Below are positions 54,501-62,261 of a stretch of DNA of 64,000 nucleotides, piece after piece. Under the pieces are notes generated by a model. The model ran no database searches and was not told the DNA's origin. It saw nothing but the letters and a program-made list of their open reading frames with translations. Where the stretch lies: positions 682,001-746,000 of the forward strand of contig NZ_LR733264.1 in NCBI RefSeq assembly GCF_902506495.1, in the 5' to 3' direction. The translations under genes and the position numbers were made by a program. Numbering within the stretch: the stretch's first letter is position 1; each line of letters begins with the position of its first letter. Source of the stretch: Pseudomonas sp. 8O. GTDB lineage: Bacteria > Pseudomonadota > Gammaproteobacteria > Pseudomonadales > Pseudomonadaceae.

Positions 54501-56410
54501 AGGACAACGTCACCGTGATCGGTATCGGCGACATGGCCGGCGACGTGTTCGGCAATGGCCTGCTGCTGTCGGAAAGCCTGCAACTGGTAGCGGCCTTCAA
54601 CCATATGCACATCTTCATCGACCCGAACCCGGACGCCGCCAGGAGCTTCGTCGAGCGCAAGCGTCTGTTCGAGCTGCCGCGTTCGAGCTGGGCCGATTAC
54701 GACGCCAAGCTGATTTCCGACGGCGGCGGCATCTTCCTGCGCAGTGCCAAGAGCATCGCCATCACCCCGCAGATGAAGGCGCGCTTCGACATCGCCGCCG
54801 ACAAGCTGGCGCCCACCGAGCTGCTCAATGCGTTGCTCAAGGCGCCGGTCGACCTGCTGTGGAACGGCGGTATCGGCACCTACGTCAAATCCAGCAAGGA
54901 AAGCCACGGCGACGTCGGCGACAAGGCCAACGACGCCCTGCGCGTGGACGGCCGCGAACTGCGTGCCAAGGTGGTAGGCGAGGGCGGTAACCTGGGCATG
55001 ACCCAGCTCGGCCGCGTCGAATTTGGCCTGCATGGCGGCGCCAGCAACACTGACTTCATCGACAACGCTGGTGGCGTGGACTGCTCCGACCACGAAGTGA
55101 ACATCAAGATTCTGCTCGGTGAAATCGTCTCGGGCGGCGACATGACCGAGAAGCAGCGCAACAAGCTGCTGGCCGAGATGACCGATGATGTCTCCGAACT
55201 GGTGCTGGGCAACAACTACAAGCAGACCCAGGCGCTGTCGCTGGCCGAGCGCCGCGCCCGCGAGCGTGTCGGCGAGTACAAGCGCTTGATGAACGCGCTG
55301 GAAAGCGCCGGCAAGCTGGATCGCGCCCTGGAGTTCCTGCCCTCGGACGAAGAACTGAACGAGCGCGCCACCAACGGCCAGGGCCTGACTCGGCCGGAGC
55401 TGTCGGTGCTGATTTCCTACAGCAAGATCGACCTCAAGGAATCGCTGCTCAAGTCCCTGGTGCCGGACGACGAGTACCTGGCGCGCGAGATGGAAACCGC
55501 CTTCCCGGCGATCCTCACCGAGAAGTTCGGTGACGCCATGCGCCGTCACCGCCTCAAGCGCGAAATCGTCAGCACGCAGATCGCCAACGATCTGGTCAAC
55601 CACATGGGTATCACCTTCGTGCAGCGCCTGAAGGAGTCCACCGGCATGAGCGCAGCCAACGTCGCCGGTGCCTACGTCATCGTGCGTGACCTGTTCCGCC
55701 TGCCGCACTGGTGGGCGCAGATCGAGGCGCTGGACTACAAGGTATCGGCTGATCTGCAACTGCAGTTGATGGACGAGCTGATGCGCCTGGGCCGTCGCGC
55801 TACCCGCTGGTTCCTGCGCAGCCGCCGTAACGAGCTGGATGCCGCGCGCGACGTGGCGCATTTCGCACCGCGCATCGAAGCGCTGGTCGGTCGCCTGGAT
55901 GAACTGCTCGAAGGCCCGGCTCGCGAGCAATGGCTGGCACGCTACCAGAGCTTCGTCGAAGCCGGCACGCCGGAAGAGCTGGCCCGTGTGGTCGCCGGCA
56001 CCAGCCATCTGTATACGCTGCTGCCGATCATTGAAGCGGCGGATGTCACCGGTAAAGACACCAGTGAAGTGGCGACTGTCTACTTTGCCGTTGGCGGCTC
56101 CCTGGAGCTGTCCTGGTACCTGCAGCAGATCACCAACCTGCCTGTGGAGAACAACTGGCAGGCGCTGGCCCGCGAAGCATTCCGGGATGATCTGGACTGG
56201 CAGCAGCGTGCGATCACCGTGTCGGTGTTGCAGATGGCCGATGGTCCGCAGGAAATCGAAGCGCGCGTGGCCCTGTGGCTCGACCAGCATCAACGCCTGG
56301 TCGACCGCTGGAAGGCGATGCTGGCCGAACTGCGTTCGGCGACCGGCACCGACTACGCCATGTACGCGGTAGCCAACCGCGAGCTGATGGACCTGGCACA
56401 AACCGCCTGA
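51569..56410 (+). CDS. gdhB: Large NAD-dependent glutamate dehydrogenase
   Basis: This is a 1613-residue enzyme of the ~180-kDa NAD-glutamate dehydrogenase class, converting glutamate to 2-oxoglutarate and ammonia. A long N-terminal regulatory part (residues 1-700) contains ACT-like segments (HGDIPFLVDSVRMELNRHGY). The catalytic core starts near residue 800 with RFGDVARGGLRWSDREEDFR, and the catalytic-type Lys851 lies in VPMGAKGGFVPR. The NAD-binding part has GIGDMAGDVFGNG. GGAG precedes the ATG. In P. aeruginosa it serves arginine and glutamate catabolism. It is transcribed alone between two terminators. Confidence 0.96.
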   Translation: MAFFTAASKADFQHQLQAALAQHVSEQALPQVALFAEQFFGIIALEELTQRRLSDLVGCTLSAWRMLEQFDHAKPQVRTFNPDYEKHGWQSTHTAVEILHGDIPFLVDSVRMELNRHGYSIHTLQNSVFSVRRDKNGQLLEILPRGTQGEGVLQEALMFLEIDRCSTSAELKTLERAIHEVFGDVRMSVADFQPMKAKARELLAWLDRAKLKVDKAELDEIKVYLNWLLDNHFTFLGYEEFTVVPTADGGSMVYDEKSLLGLSKRLRTGLSAEELHIEAEAVAYLREPQLLSFAKAAVPSRVHRPAYPDFVSIRELDAKGNVVKECRFMGLYTTSVYAESVWNIPYIRRKVDVIKQRSGFDSSAHLGKELAQVLEVLPRDDLFQTPVDDLFNTALSIVQIQERNKIRVFLRRDPYGRFCYCLAYVPRDVYSTETRMKIQQVLMERLQATDCEFWTFFSESVLARVQFILRVDPKNKTQIDPVRLEKEVIQACRSWKDDYASLMVESLGEAQGTNVLAEFPGGFPAGYRERFAPHSAVVDMQHLLSLSNDKPLVMSFYQPLAQAGQQLHCKLYHADTPLPLSDVLPILENLGLRVLGEFPYKLRRNDGREFWIHDFAFTYAEGLDVDIQQLNDTLQDAFIHIVGGDAENDAFNRLVLTAAMPWREVALLRAYARYLKQIRLGFDLSYIAATLINHTDIAKELVRLFRTRFYLARKLTAEDLEDKQQKLEQAILAALDNVAVLNEDRILRRYLDLIKATLRTNFFQTDASGAAKSYFSFKLSPRLIPDIPRPVPKFEIFVYSPRVEGVHLRFGDVARGGLRWSDREEDFRTEVLGLVKAQQVKNAVIVPMGAKGGFVPRRMPVGGSRDEVLAEGIACYRIFISGLLDITDNLKDGEVVPPQNVVRHDADDPYLVVAADKGTATFSDIANGIAAEYDFWLDDAFASGGSAGYDHKGMGITAKGGWVSVQRHFRERGIDVQKDNVTVIGIGDMAGDVFGNGLLLSESLQLVAAFNHMHIFIDPNPDAARSFVERKRLFELPRSSWADYDAKLISDGGGIFLRSAKSIAITPQMKARFDIAADKLAPTELLNALLKAPVDLLWNGGIGTYVKSSKESHGDVGDKANDALRVDGRELRAKVVGEGGNLGMTQLGRVEFGLHGGASNTDFIDNAGGVDCSDHEVNIKILLGEIVSGGDMTEKQRNKLLAEMTDDVSELVLGNNYKQTQALSLAERRARERVGEYKRLMNALESAGKLDRALEFLPSDEELNERATNGQGLTRPELSVLISYSKIDLKESLLKSLVPDDEYLAREMETAFPAILTEKFGDAMRRHRLKREIVSTQIANDLVNHMGITFVQRLKESTGMSAANVAGAYVIVRDLFRLPHWWAQIEALDYKVSADLQLQLMDELMRLGRRATRWFLRSRRNELDAARDVAHFAPRIEALVGRLDELLEGPAREQWLARYQSFVEAGTPEELARVVAGTSHLYTLLPIIEAADVTGKDTSEVATVYFAVGGSLELSWYLQQITNLPVENNWQALAREAFRDDLDWQQRAITVSVLQMADGPQEIEARVALWLDQHQRLVDRWKAMLAELRSATGTDYAMYAVANRELMDLAQTA

Positions 56411-56427
56411 GCCGCCCGCTGAAATAA

Positions 56428-56461
56428 AAGAGCCCCGCCAAGTGCGGGGCTCTTTTTTTTT
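56428..56461 (+). terminator. Rho-independent terminator of gdhB
   Basis: AAGAGCCCCGC and GCGGGGCTCTT form a perfect stem followed by nine T, 17 bases behind the gdhB stop. Confidence 0.95.
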
Positions 56462-56480
56462 GCTGAGCGGTATTCACACG

Positions 56481-56642
56481 CTTGCGTAGCCCGGATGCAA
56501 TCCGGGGATTCTTCCGCTCTTGCCCCGGATTACATCCGGGCTACCGCATCGTTGTCGGTGCGCGCAGCGCACCCTACGACGAACAGGGTACGCCATGCGC
56601 ACCAGGCCCCAGCGTGGTGGTGCGCCGTGCGCAACATTGGGT
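56481..56642. repeat. Duplicated REP-containing unit, copy 1
   Basis: A 162-base unit begins with an inverted REP pair (56485-56546, CCCGGATGCAATCCGGGG / CCCCGGATTACATCCGGGC). A second palindrome follows, made of GTGCGCGCAGCGCACCCTAC and GGGTACGCCATGCGCAC, then a GTGGTGCGCCGTGCGC end. It is repeated 268 bases downstream with four differences. Nothing here codes for protein. Confidence 0.9.
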
Positions 56643-56748
56643 TTCGCCAGCCCCTCAGAGTGGGTCGCGTTCGGAGAGGGGAGGCAGGTGCGTGGGACCT
56701 TATGTGAGCGGCATTACGCCAGGCGCGGGGCTTGTTCGTTTTGCTGTG

Positions 56749-56910
56749 CTTGCGTAGCCCGGATGCAATTCGGGGATTCTTCCGCTCTTGCCCCGGATTA
56801 CATCCGGGCTACCGCATCGTTGTCGGTGCGCGCAGCGCACCCTACGACGAGTAGGGTGCGCCATGCGCACCAGGCCCCAGCGTGGTGGTGCGCCGTGCGC
56901 AACATTGGGT
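56749..56910. repeat. Duplicated REP-containing unit, copy 2
   Basis: This is the second copy of the unit at 56481-56642, differing at four of 162 positions (one in the first REP arm and three near 56850). It ends five bases before the stop codon of the bepA-like gene. The 106 bases between copies hold a CGCGTTCGGAGAGGGGA block, also found near 12590. Confidence 0.9.
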
Positions 56911-56915
56911 CCCGA

Positions 56916-58349
56916 TCAGCGCAGCATCTGTTCCACCAGGCGTTTCTCCTCGGCAAGCTCGCGCTGACGGGCATCGATGCGCGAGGCTAGCTGGAAGTTA
57001 TTGCTGGCGCGGCGCTTGGCGTAATCCAGCTGTTCGATGGCCTGGTTGTAGTCGCCGACCAGGGCGAAGAACTCCGCGCGCGCCTGATGCAGGCCGATGG
57101 TATTGCCGCTCAGGCCACGAACCTCGGCAACCTGGTACCAGACGTCCGGGTCCTTGGCGCGGGTCTTGAGCAGGTCGTCCAGCGCACGTTCGGCATCGGC
57201 GACGCGCTGCTGCTTGAGCAGCAGGTCGATGCGCGTCTGCTGCAGCGGATAGTTGCTCGGGTAGAGGGTGAGCATGCGTTTCTGCCTGCGCTCGGCTGCA
57301 TCCAGGCGATTGGCTGCCATATCCAGCTCGATCTGCGCCAGGTTGTAGGTGATGTCGTCCGGGGTCTTGCCCAGCAGCGGCGCCAGGGTCTCACCAGCCT
57401 CGGCGAGTTGGCCGGTTTTCATCTGTGCCAGTACCAGACCATAGCGCGCTGCATCGAGGCCTGGGTTTTCGTCGAGCATGGCGCGAAAGCGCTTGGCCGC
57501 GACGCCCGGCGTCTCTTCATAGGTCAACTGCACGCGGGCGCGCATCAACTGGTAGCGCAAGCTGTCTTCACGGCCCGTGGCCGGGTATTGCTCGGCGCGG
57601 TTGCGGGTGTCGGCGATACGTGATTCCGACACCGGGTGAGTCAGCAGAAATTCCGGCGGCTTGGCGTCATAGCGGTACTGGCGCATCAGTCGTTCGAACA
57701 TCAGCGGCATGGCGCGTGGGTCGTAGCCGGCTTTTTCCAGGTTGACCAGGCCGATGCGGTCGGCCTCCTGCTCGTTCTGCCTCGAGAAACGCCGCTGTTC
57801 CTGAATGGCCGCCGCCTGGGTCGACATGATCGCTGCCATGCCGGCATCGCCGGCGCCGGCCGCCGCGGCGACAATGCCGGCGAGCATGGCCGCCATCAGC
57901 GGCAATTGCATGCGTTGCTGGGCCTCGACGCCACGGGCGAAGTGGCGTTGCGACAAGTGCGCCAGTTCGTGGGCCATGACCGAGGCGTACTCGGCTTCGG
58001 TCTGGGCATAGAGGAACAGACCGCCGTTGACCCCGACGATCCCACCGGGGGCGGCGAAGGCATTGAGCTGCGGGCTGTTGAGCAGGACGAACTCGAGACG
58101 GCGGTCCTGCAGCTGACTGGTTTCCGACAGGCGATAGACGCTGGACTCGACGAAATCCTTCAGTTGCGGGTCGTCCAGTTGCGAAACCTGGCCACGCAGT
58201 AGGCCGAGCCAGGCACGGCCGAGCTGGTGTTCTTGTTGTGGCGAGACGATCGAGGAGCTGGCGTCGCCTAGCGACGGCAGATCACTGGCACCCGTGTGGG
58301 CGGCGAACAGGCAGGCCAGCGTCAGCAGGGTGGGGCGCAGAAAAGTCAT
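56916..58349 (-). CDS. bepA: BepA-like M48 periplasmic metalloprotease with TPRs
   Basis: This is a 477-residue protein with a signal peptide (near TGA/SDL). The M48 zinc motif HELAH is at 127-131, with a further ligand in NEQEADRIG (Glu195). The conserved THPVSESRIADTRNR loop, which holds the switch histidine in E. coli BepA, is present. TPR repeats fill residues 270-470. It guards outer-membrane assembly by trimming or chaperoning LptD and BAM-related clients. The start at 58349 gives the family length; the longer frame upstream is a shadow. It diverges from the TusA-like gene. Confidence 0.9.
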   Translation of the reverse strand: MTFLRPTLLTLACLFAAHTGASDLPSLGDASSSIVSPQQEHQLGRAWLGLLRGQVSQLDDPQLKDFVESSVYRLSETSQLQDRRLEFVLLNSPQLNAFAAPGGIVGVNGGLFLYAQTEAEYASVMAHELAHLSQRHFARGVEAQQRMQLPLMAAMLAGIVAAAAGAGDAGMAAIMSTQAAAIQEQRRFSRQNEQEADRIGLVNLEKAGYDPRAMPLMFERLMRQYRYDAKPPEFLLTHPVSESRIADTRNRAEQYPATGREDSLRYQLMRARVQLTYEETPGVAAKRFRAMLDENPGLDAARYGLVLAQMKTGQLAEAGETLAPLLGKTPDDITYNLAQIELDMAANRLDAAERRQKRMLTLYPSNYPLQQTRIDLLLKQQRVADAERALDDLLKTRAKDPDVWYQVAEVRGLSGNTIGLHQARAEFFALVGDYNQAIEQLDYAKRRASNNFQLASRIDARQRELAEEKRLVEQMLR

Positions 58350-58454
58350 GCACTCAGGGCTCTTGGGCGGCAAAGGGGTTACTGTAGCCGGCCAGCTACT
58401 GCGCTGGCCAGGGCTGCGGCGGCTTGGGTATCCTAGCCGACCTATCAGGAGTAG

Positions 58455-58697
58455 ATGATGACAGACGTACCGGCCTTCGATGCCGAACTCGACGCCTGCG
58501 GGCTGAACTGCCCGTTGCCCTTGCTCAAAGCCAAGCTTGAGCTCAATCGCCTGGCCAGCGGCGCCGTGCTCAAGGTCAGCGCTACCGACGCCGGTTCGCA
58601 GCGCGACTTTCGCGCCTTCGCCAGCCTGGCCGGCCATGCGCTGCTGCATGAAGAGGTCGACTCGGGTATTTATCGTTACTGGTTGCGTAAGGCCTGA
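58455..58697 (+). CDS. TusA/SirA-like sulfur carrier (PA1006-type)
   Basis: This is an 80-residue TusA-family protein. The active-site loop is CGLNCPLPLLKAKLELNRL, with catalytic-type Cys19 in CPLP and an additional Cys15. AGGAGTAG precedes two adjacent ATG codons, 58455 and 58458. TusA-like proteins pass persulfide sulfur to tRNA modification or molybdenum-cofactor enzymes. The P. aeruginosa protein in this gene context, PA1006, is needed for molybdate-dependent nitrate respiration as I recall. The link is by context. Confidence 0.88.
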   Translation: MMTDVPAFDAELDACGLNCPLPLLKAKLELNRLASGAVLKVSATDAGSQRDFRAFASLAGHALLHEEVDSGIYRYWLRKA

Positions 58698-58877
58698 GCC
58701 ATGGCTCGTCATGACGGGCCAGAAAGATAACGGACGCGCCCAATGTCACCCAGTTGAGCGTCGATGCAGCGAATAGGCAGGAGCAGCGCCCCGGGCGGAG
58801 CTCATACGCAAAGCTGTTTTGGCGGGCTGTCTGATCGGTATTACGGACGCGCCTCTTTTGCAGATTAAGGATCATTG

Positions 58878-59933
58878 ATGGTCAAGGTTATTCGCGACTG
58901 GCTGCATCGCTACTTCTCCGATGAACAGGCTGTAGTGCTGGCAGTGCTTCTGGTGCTGGGCTTTGCCGTGGTGCTGACGCTTGGCGGTATGCTTGCGCCG
59001 GTGCTGACCGGTCTGGTGCTGGCCTTTCTCATGCAGGGGCTGGTCAACGGTCTGGAGCGCCTGAAGGTGCCGCAGGTGCTGGCGGTCTGGCTGGTTTTTA
59101 CCCTGTTCATGGGCGGCCTGACGGTGTTCATGCTGGTGTTGATGCCGCTGCTCTGGCAGCAGTTGAGCACGCTGTTCAATGAACTGCCGCGCATGGCGGC
59201 CGAGTGGCAGTCGGTGTTCCTCCTGCTGCCGGAGCGTTATCCGAACCTGATCAGCGATGCACAGATCGTGCAACTGATCGACAGCATGCGCGGTGAGGCC
59301 GGCAAGTTCGGCCAATGGGCACTGTCGTTCTCCCTGTCCAGCCTGCCGATGCTGGTCAGCGTGATGATCTACCTGGTGCTGGTGCCGATCCTGGTGTTCT
59401 TCTTCCTCAAGGACCGCGAGCAGATCGGCCAGTGGTTCCGCAGCTACCTGCCGCGCGAGCGTGCGCTGATCACCCAGGTCGCGCAGGAGATGAACCAGCA
59501 AATTGCCAACTACATCCGTGGCAAGTTCATCGAGATCATCATCTGCGGCGTGGTTACCTACATCGCCTTCGCCTACCTGGGGCTCAACTACGCGGCCCTG
59601 TTGGCCCTGCTGGTCGGCCTGTCGGTGGTGGTGCCTTACATCGGCGCGGTGGTGGTGACCGTGCCGGTGGCGCTGATCGGACTGTTCCAGTGGGGCTGGA
59701 GTGATCAGTTCCTCTACCTGATGGTGGTCTACGGCATCATCCAGGCGCTCGACGGTAACGTGCTGGTACCGCTGCTGTTCTCCGAGGCGGTCAACCTGCA
59801 TCCGGTGGCGATCATTTGCGCGGTGCTACTGTTCGGCGGGCTCTGGGGCTTCTGGGGCGTATTCTTCGCCATTCCGCTGGCGACCCTGTTCAAGGCTGTG
59901 ATCAACGCCTGGCCGCGTATCGAACCTGCCTGA
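58878..59933 (+). CDS. AI-2E / PerM family membrane protein
   Basis: This is a 351-residue protein with about seven to eight membrane segments. Conserved parts are LTGLVLAFLMQGLVNGLERL, FFFLKDREQIGQWFRSYLPR, IRGKFIEIIICGVV and VVVPYIGAVVVTVP. The family (PerM, YdgG/TqsA) exports small molecules or acts as a Na+/H+ antiporter; the substrate here is unknown. AAGG lies before the ATG at 58878. It is separated from the TusA gene by 180 bases, so it may have its own promoter. Confidence 0.9.
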   Translation: MVKVIRDWLHRYFSDEQAVVLAVLLVLGFAVVLTLGGMLAPVLTGLVLAFLMQGLVNGLERLKVPQVLAVWLVFTLFMGGLTVFMLVLMPLLWQQLSTLFNELPRMAAEWQSVFLLLPERYPNLISDAQIVQLIDSMRGEAGKFGQWALSFSLSSLPMLVSVMIYLVLVPILVFFFLKDREQIGQWFRSYLPRERALITQVAQEMNQQIANYIRGKFIEIIICGVVTYIAFAYLGLNYAALLALLVGLSVVVPYIGAVVVTVPVALIGLFQWGWSDQFLYLMVVYGIIQALDGNVLVPLLFSEAVNLHPVAIICAVLLFGGLWGFWGVFFAIPLATLFKAVINAWPRIEPA

Positions 59934-59995
59934 TCGGGCCTGTGGGAGCGGCTTCAGCCGCGAAATACGCAAAAGACCAGTTACCCAAGCCCAAT

Positions 59996-60023
59996 GAAAA
60001 AGGCCGCATTTGCGGCCTTTTTC
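59996..60023. terminator. Shared terminator of the PerM-like gene and bcp
   Basis: AAAAAGGCCGCA and TGCGGCCTTTTT form a perfect stem with A and T runs on opposite sides, so it can end transcription from either direction. It lies between the convergent PerM-like and bcp genes. A TGTGGGAGCGGCTTCAGCCG motif lies just before it. Confidence 0.92.
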
Positions 60024-60065
60024 AGGGCAACGAGGCTTTGACAGCGATGCCGTAGGGCGCGCCGT

Positions 60066-60539
60066 TTAGCCCTTATGCAGCGCTTCGGCGGCTGCCAGCA
60101 CCTTGTCGACATGGCCGGCGACCTTGACGTTGCGCCACTCTTCACGCAACAGGCCATCCTTGTCGATCAGGAAGGTGCTGCGCACGATGCCCATGTATTC
60201 CTTGCCGTAGTTCTTCTTCAGTTGGTACACGCCGAACAGATCGCACAGCTGATGCTCTTCGTCGCTGATCAGCTCGAAGGGGAACGCTTGCTTGCACTTG
60301 AAGCTTTCGTGTTTCTTCAGGCTGTCCATCGACACGCCGAAGATCAGCGTATTGGCCGCCTTGAACTGCTCGAAGCGAGCACTGAAGTCCATGCCCTCGG
60401 TGGTGCAGCCCGGGGTCGCGTCCTTCGGGTAGAAATACAGCACGACCTGCTGGCCCTTGAGGGCGGACAGCTTTACCTGCTGGCCACTGGTGGCCTCGGC
60501 CTGGAAGTCGGCAACGGCTTTGTCGAGTTCAACGGACAT
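60066..60539 (-). CDS. bcp: Peroxiredoxin Bcp lacking the usual resolving Cys
   Basis: This is a 157-residue thiol peroxidase of the Bcp/PrxQ family. The peroxidatic Cys45 lies in YPKDATPGCTTEG. The family's common second cysteine five residues on (Cys50 in E. coli) is Met here. Cys82 (FKCKQAF) and Cys99 (QLCDLF) remain as possible partners. AAGGAG lies six bases before ATG 60539. It overlaps nothing and follows gcvR on the same strand after 22 bases, so both are one transcript. Confidence 0.95.
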   Translation of the reverse strand: MSVELDKAVADFQAEATSGQQVKLSALKGQQVVLYFYPKDATPGCTTEGMDFSARFEQFKAANTLIFGVSMDSLKKHESFKCKQAFPFELISDEEHQLCDLFGVYQLKKNYGKEYMGIVRSTFLIDKDGLLREEWRNVKVAGHVDKVLAAAEALHKG

Positions 60540-60561
60540 GGAAACTCCTTGCATGCGGCTA

Positions 60562-61119
60562 TCAGGGATTCTGCGGGCGCCAAGGTTCGATCAAGGCATC
60601 CAGATTCAGCGCATCGGCGAAATCGAGGAACTGATCGCGCAGCCAGCTGATCTGCGTGCCGGCCGGCAGCGTCACGGTCAGGGTGGCGTTGAGCATGGTG
60701 CCGCCGGTCTGCGGCGCCTGGTAGGTGTCGCAGGTCAGGGCTTCCAGCTCGACGCGGTGGTCGATGAAGAACTGGCACAGCTCGTTGAGAATGTCCGGGC
60801 GATACACGGCGCTGACGTAAGCCACATAAGGCAGCGCCTGCGGGCGCACTTCGGCGGCGGCGCTGCGCGCCAGGTCCACCGTGAAGTCATGCTTCTTGGC
60901 CAGCAGCGGCAGGCTCGACTCCAGGCGCGCCAGTGCATCCCAGCTACCGGACACCTGCAGCACCAGGGCGCTGAATTCACCGTGACGGCTCAGGCGAGTG
61001 CTGATCACCGCGCAACGGTTCTCATGGCTGTTGCGGCTGAGCAGGTTGGTCAGGGCCATAGCATCGCGGCCGAGAGCGCTGATGACGAGGAATTGTTCGC
61101 GAACGAGGGGGGTGGACAT
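60562..61119 (-). CDS. gcvR: GcvR-like ACT-domain regulator
   Basis: This is a 185-residue protein made of two ACT domains (residues about 8-80: REQFLVISALGRDAMALTNL; 95-175: YVAYVSAVYRPDILNELCQF). It matches GcvR, which controls the glycine-cleavage genes by binding GcvA when glycine is low. It is divergent from dapA and lies upstream of bcp, the same order as I recall in P. aeruginosa. No DNA-binding domain is present. Confidence 0.87.
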   Translation of the reverse strand: MSTPLVREQFLVISALGRDAMALTNLLSRNSHENRCAVISTRLSRHGEFSALVLQVSGSWDALARLESSLPLLAKKHDFTVDLARSAAAEVRPQALPYVAYVSAVYRPDILNELCQFFIDHRVELEALTCDTYQAPQTGGTMLNATLTVTLPAGTQISWLRDQFLDFADALNLDALIEPWRPQNP

Positions 61120-61366
61120 GCAGCCTTCCTAAAGCGATGAACGGTCCACGCACGAGAAGCCGCAGACCAAAGACAGCAGGTTAGCGAAAAGCACCGCCGA
61201 GGGGAATGGCGAAGCCTTGTGCATCGGACGACGGCCTGCGCTACTGGCAGGCCGTGGAAAAACGCAGGTAGTGTGCAAACGACCTGATAAGCCCGTGTCC
61301 GTTGCTTGTGCCGGATTGGTGGCACCAGTACCATTACCGCTCAATTTTTCCGGCAGGAGCGGTTGC

Positions 61367-62245
61367 ATGATTGCGGGCAGTATGGTGGCACTGGTCACGC
61401 CCATGGATGCGCAGGGTGGTCTGGATTGGGAGGCCCTGAGCAAATTGGTGGATTTCCACCTGCAAGAGGGCACCAATGCCATCGTCGCGGTCGGCACCAC
61501 CGGTGAGTCCGCCACGCTGGAAGTGCCCGAGCACATCGAAGTGATCAAGCGCGTGGTCAAGCAGGTTGCCGGCCGTATCCCGGTGATCGCCGGCACCGGT
61601 GGCAACTCCACCCGTGAATCGGTCGAGCTGACCCGTGCCGCGCAGGAAGTCGGCGCCGACGCTGCCCTGCTGGTCACCCCGTACTACAACAAGCCGACCC
61701 AGGAAGGCCTGTACCTGCATTTCCGCCACATCGCCGAAGCCGTCTCGATCCCGCAGATTCTCTACAACGTGCCGGGCCGTACCGTGTGCGACATGCTGCC
61801 GGAGACCGTCGAGCGCCTGTCGAAGATCGACAACATCATCGGCATCAAGGAAGCCACCGGCGACCTGCAGCGCGCCCAGGACGTGCTGGATCGCGTCAGC
61901 AAGGATTTCCTCGTCTACTCCGGGGATGACGCCACTGCCGTCGAACTGATGCTGCTGGGCGGCAAGGGCAACATCTCCGTCACCGCCAACGTTGCGCCGC
62001 GTGCCATGAGCGACCTGTGCGCGGCTGCCATGCGTGGCGAGGCGGCCATCGCCCGCGCCATCAACGACCGTCTGATGCCGCTGCACAAGGCACTGTTCCT
62101 CGAATCCAACCCGATTCCGGTGAAATGGGCGCTGCACGAAATGGGTCTGATGAGCGACGGTATTCGTCTGCCGCTGACGTGGCTCAGCCCGCGCTGTCAC
62201 GAACCGCTGCGCCAGGCCATGCGCCAGTGCGGTGTATTGGCTTAA
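61367..62245 (+). CDS. dapA: 4-hydroxy-tetrahydrodipicolinate synthase
   Basis: This is a 292-residue aldolase-type enzyme that condenses pyruvate with aspartate semialdehyde in lysine and peptidoglycan precursor synthesis. Schiff-base Lys161 (GIKEATGD), Tyr133 (YNVPGRT) and Thr44-Thr45 (VGTTGES) are all in place. CAGGAGC precedes ATG 61367, and [13 protein letters not shown] is the family start. The bamC gene follows after 16 bases. It is a housekeeping enzyme, feedback-inhibited by lysine in many species. Confidence 0.97.
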   Translation: MIAGSMVALVTPMDAQGGLDWEALSKLVDFHLQEGTNAIVAVGTTGESATLEVPEHIEVIKRVVKQVAGRIPVIAGTGGNSTRESVELTRAAQEVGADAALLVTPYYNKPTQEGLYLHFRHIAEAVSIPQILYNVPGRTVCDMLPETVERLSKIDNIIGIKEATGDLQRAQDVLDRVSKDFLVYSGDDATAVELMLLGGKGNISVTANVAPRAMSDLCAAAMRGEAAIARAINDRLMPLHKALFLESNPIPVKWALHEMGLMSDGIRLPLTWLSPRCHEPLRQAMRQCGVLA

Positions 62246-62261
62246 CTCAAGGATTCTACGC

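Noticed and set aside
51518..56401. Minus-strand open frame of about 1627 residues opposite gdhB
   Set aside because: It mirrors the gdhB codon pattern, has no recognisable domain and no ribosome site, and gdhB is unambiguous.
56481..56910. Repeated block considered as a CRISPR array
   Set aside because: There are only two long copies with internal palindromes and a 106-base spacer, and no cas gene. It fits duplicated REP sequence.
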